From Chloroflexota bacterium (GTDB lineage: Bacteria > Chloroflexota > Anaerolineae > Promineifilales > Promineifilaceae): a DNA stretch of 5,623 nucleotides. The notes under the pieces were generated by a model. The model did not search any database. It was given only the letters and a program-made list of their open reading frames with translations, and was not told where the DNA came from. Both the position numbers and the translations under genes were made by a program. Positions 5,035 to 5,623 of this stretch are shown one piece after another. Positions within the stretch are counted from its first letter, which is position 1. Each line of letters starts with the position of its first letter. The stretch covers positions 1 through 5,623 of the forward strand of contig QQUD01000257.1 of NCBI GenBank assembly GCA_008501785.1. Direction: 5' to 3'.

Positions 5035-5623
5035 ATGAACAGCATCTCACAAAGAGAAACAGCAAAACCAAACATGGGTAATCACAGACAAGAAACGCTT
5101 GAAGAGTATTTTCAAAATTGGTTAACCCGCGTGCGGGCCGGGCGGTTGGGATCACTACCCCTTTTGGCAGGGTTGTTAATCATTGCCATAATTTTTGGCA
5201 TTCGTGAGCCAATGTTTTTTGGACCGCGCAACTTTGTGAATTTATTGCTGCAAATGGCAGGCATCACGACGATTGCGATTGGCGTGGTGTTTGTGTTATT
5301 GATTGCTGAAATTGACTTGTCAGTGGGGTATGTGAGCGGGGTTGGTAGTGTAGTGATGGTGCTGCTGCTGCGGGAAGAGGCATCGAATTGGTCCTGGCCG
5401 CTAGCAATGGGGGCTGCGTTGCTCACCACAACGATGATTGGCCTTTTTCAAGGGTATCTCATTACCAAATTCGGGATTCCCTCGTTTGTAGTGACATTGG
5501 CGGGTTTGTTGGCGTGGAGCGGCATTGTGCTGATCATGACGACGCAGTATTCGAATATTGGGACAATCTCGATGCAGGATGATGTCATTCTGGGGATTGC
5601 AAACTCGTATTTAACGCCAACTT
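5035..5623 (+). CDS. xylH: XylH/RbsC-type sugar ABC transporter permease, N-terminal half (3' end outside window)
   Basis: The frame from ATG at 5035 stays open to the window edge (196 codons); full-length relatives have roughly 380-420 residues, so about half is present. It is the membrane-spanning channel of the importer served by the upstream binding protein. A hydrophilic N-terminal tail with basic residues (1-38) precedes hydrophobic segments at about 40-56, 76-91, 98-113, 121-139 and 149-168. The hallmark EIDLSVG is at 92-98 and the family segment GLFQGYLITKFGIPSF at 136-151; the latter region is expected to carry a contact for the ATPase. The start is uncertain. GGGG at 5016-5019 is rather far (15 nt) upstream of the ATG at 5035, and a second in-frame ATG at 5074 would give a shorter tail. 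No cognate ATPase gene is visible; it probably lies beyond the edge. The gene is likely co-transcribed with the binding-protein gene through the intervening hairpin. Confidence 0.93.
   Translation, partial: MNSISQRETAKPNMGNHRQETLEEYFQNWLTRVRAGRLGSLPLLAGLLIIAIIFGIREPMFFGPRNFVNLLLQMAGITTIAIGVVFVLLIAEIDLSVGYVSGVGSVVMVLLLREEASNWSWPLAMGAALLTTTMIGLFQGYLITKFGIPSFVVTLAGLLAWSGIVLIMTTQYSNIGTISMQDDVILGIANSYLTPT

Noticed and set aside
5112..5429. Minus-strand open frame opposite the permease
   Set aside because: The + strand reads EIDLSVG and other permease hallmarks here; the minus frame is a low-complexity shadow.

Overview
The window reads as part of a bacterial chromosome from a free-living heterotroph, with compact gene spacing and moderate GC. 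Member(s) of the Chloroflexota (Anaerolineae/Caldilineae type) are my best guess. The guess rests on remembered protein resemblance (XylF/XylH-type sugar transporter, single-domain sugar ABC ATPase, NarL-type regulators) and not on any marker gene, so it is an inference only.

Layout from left to right. Positions 1-326 hold the 3' end of an unrecognised membrane protein gene. Positions 445-930 hold a small four-helix membrane protein of unknown function. Both are on the + strand. They converge on a two-gene minus-strand operon whose last stop lies only 8 bp from the stop at 930. Read in its own direction, that operon starts at 3617 with a response regulator of unusual REC-LuxR HTH-REC order (2565-3617). 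It continues with zero intergenic spacing (TAA directly followed by ATG) into a soluble histidine kinase (939-2564). The kinase's N-terminal sensor region is a whole sugar-transporter-type ABC ATPase domain in which essentially every catalytic motif is altered. Across a 230-bp divergent intergenic region, the + strand carries a XylF-type sugar-binding lipoprotein (3848-4984), a palindromic repeat, and the first half of a XylH/RbsC-type permease (5035 to the window end). The cognate ATPase is not seen and probably lies further downstream.

The most interesting reading is that the five central elements form one circuit. XylF- and XylH-like proteins import a sugar. The kinase carries a decayed copy of the ATPase that would normally dock on the permease, which suggests that it senses the state of the transporter or its ATPase through that docking surface. 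It would then phosphorylate one or both receivers of the regulator. The regulator plausibly binds the TAGGGG/CCCCTA half-site cluster at 3680-3708, directly upstream of a TATAAT box driving the transporter genes. This resembles in logic, but not in parts, the known XylFII-LytS xylose sensors of clostridia. Domain content, motif changes and DNA repeats are seen directly; docking, sensing and the regulatory circuit are inference.
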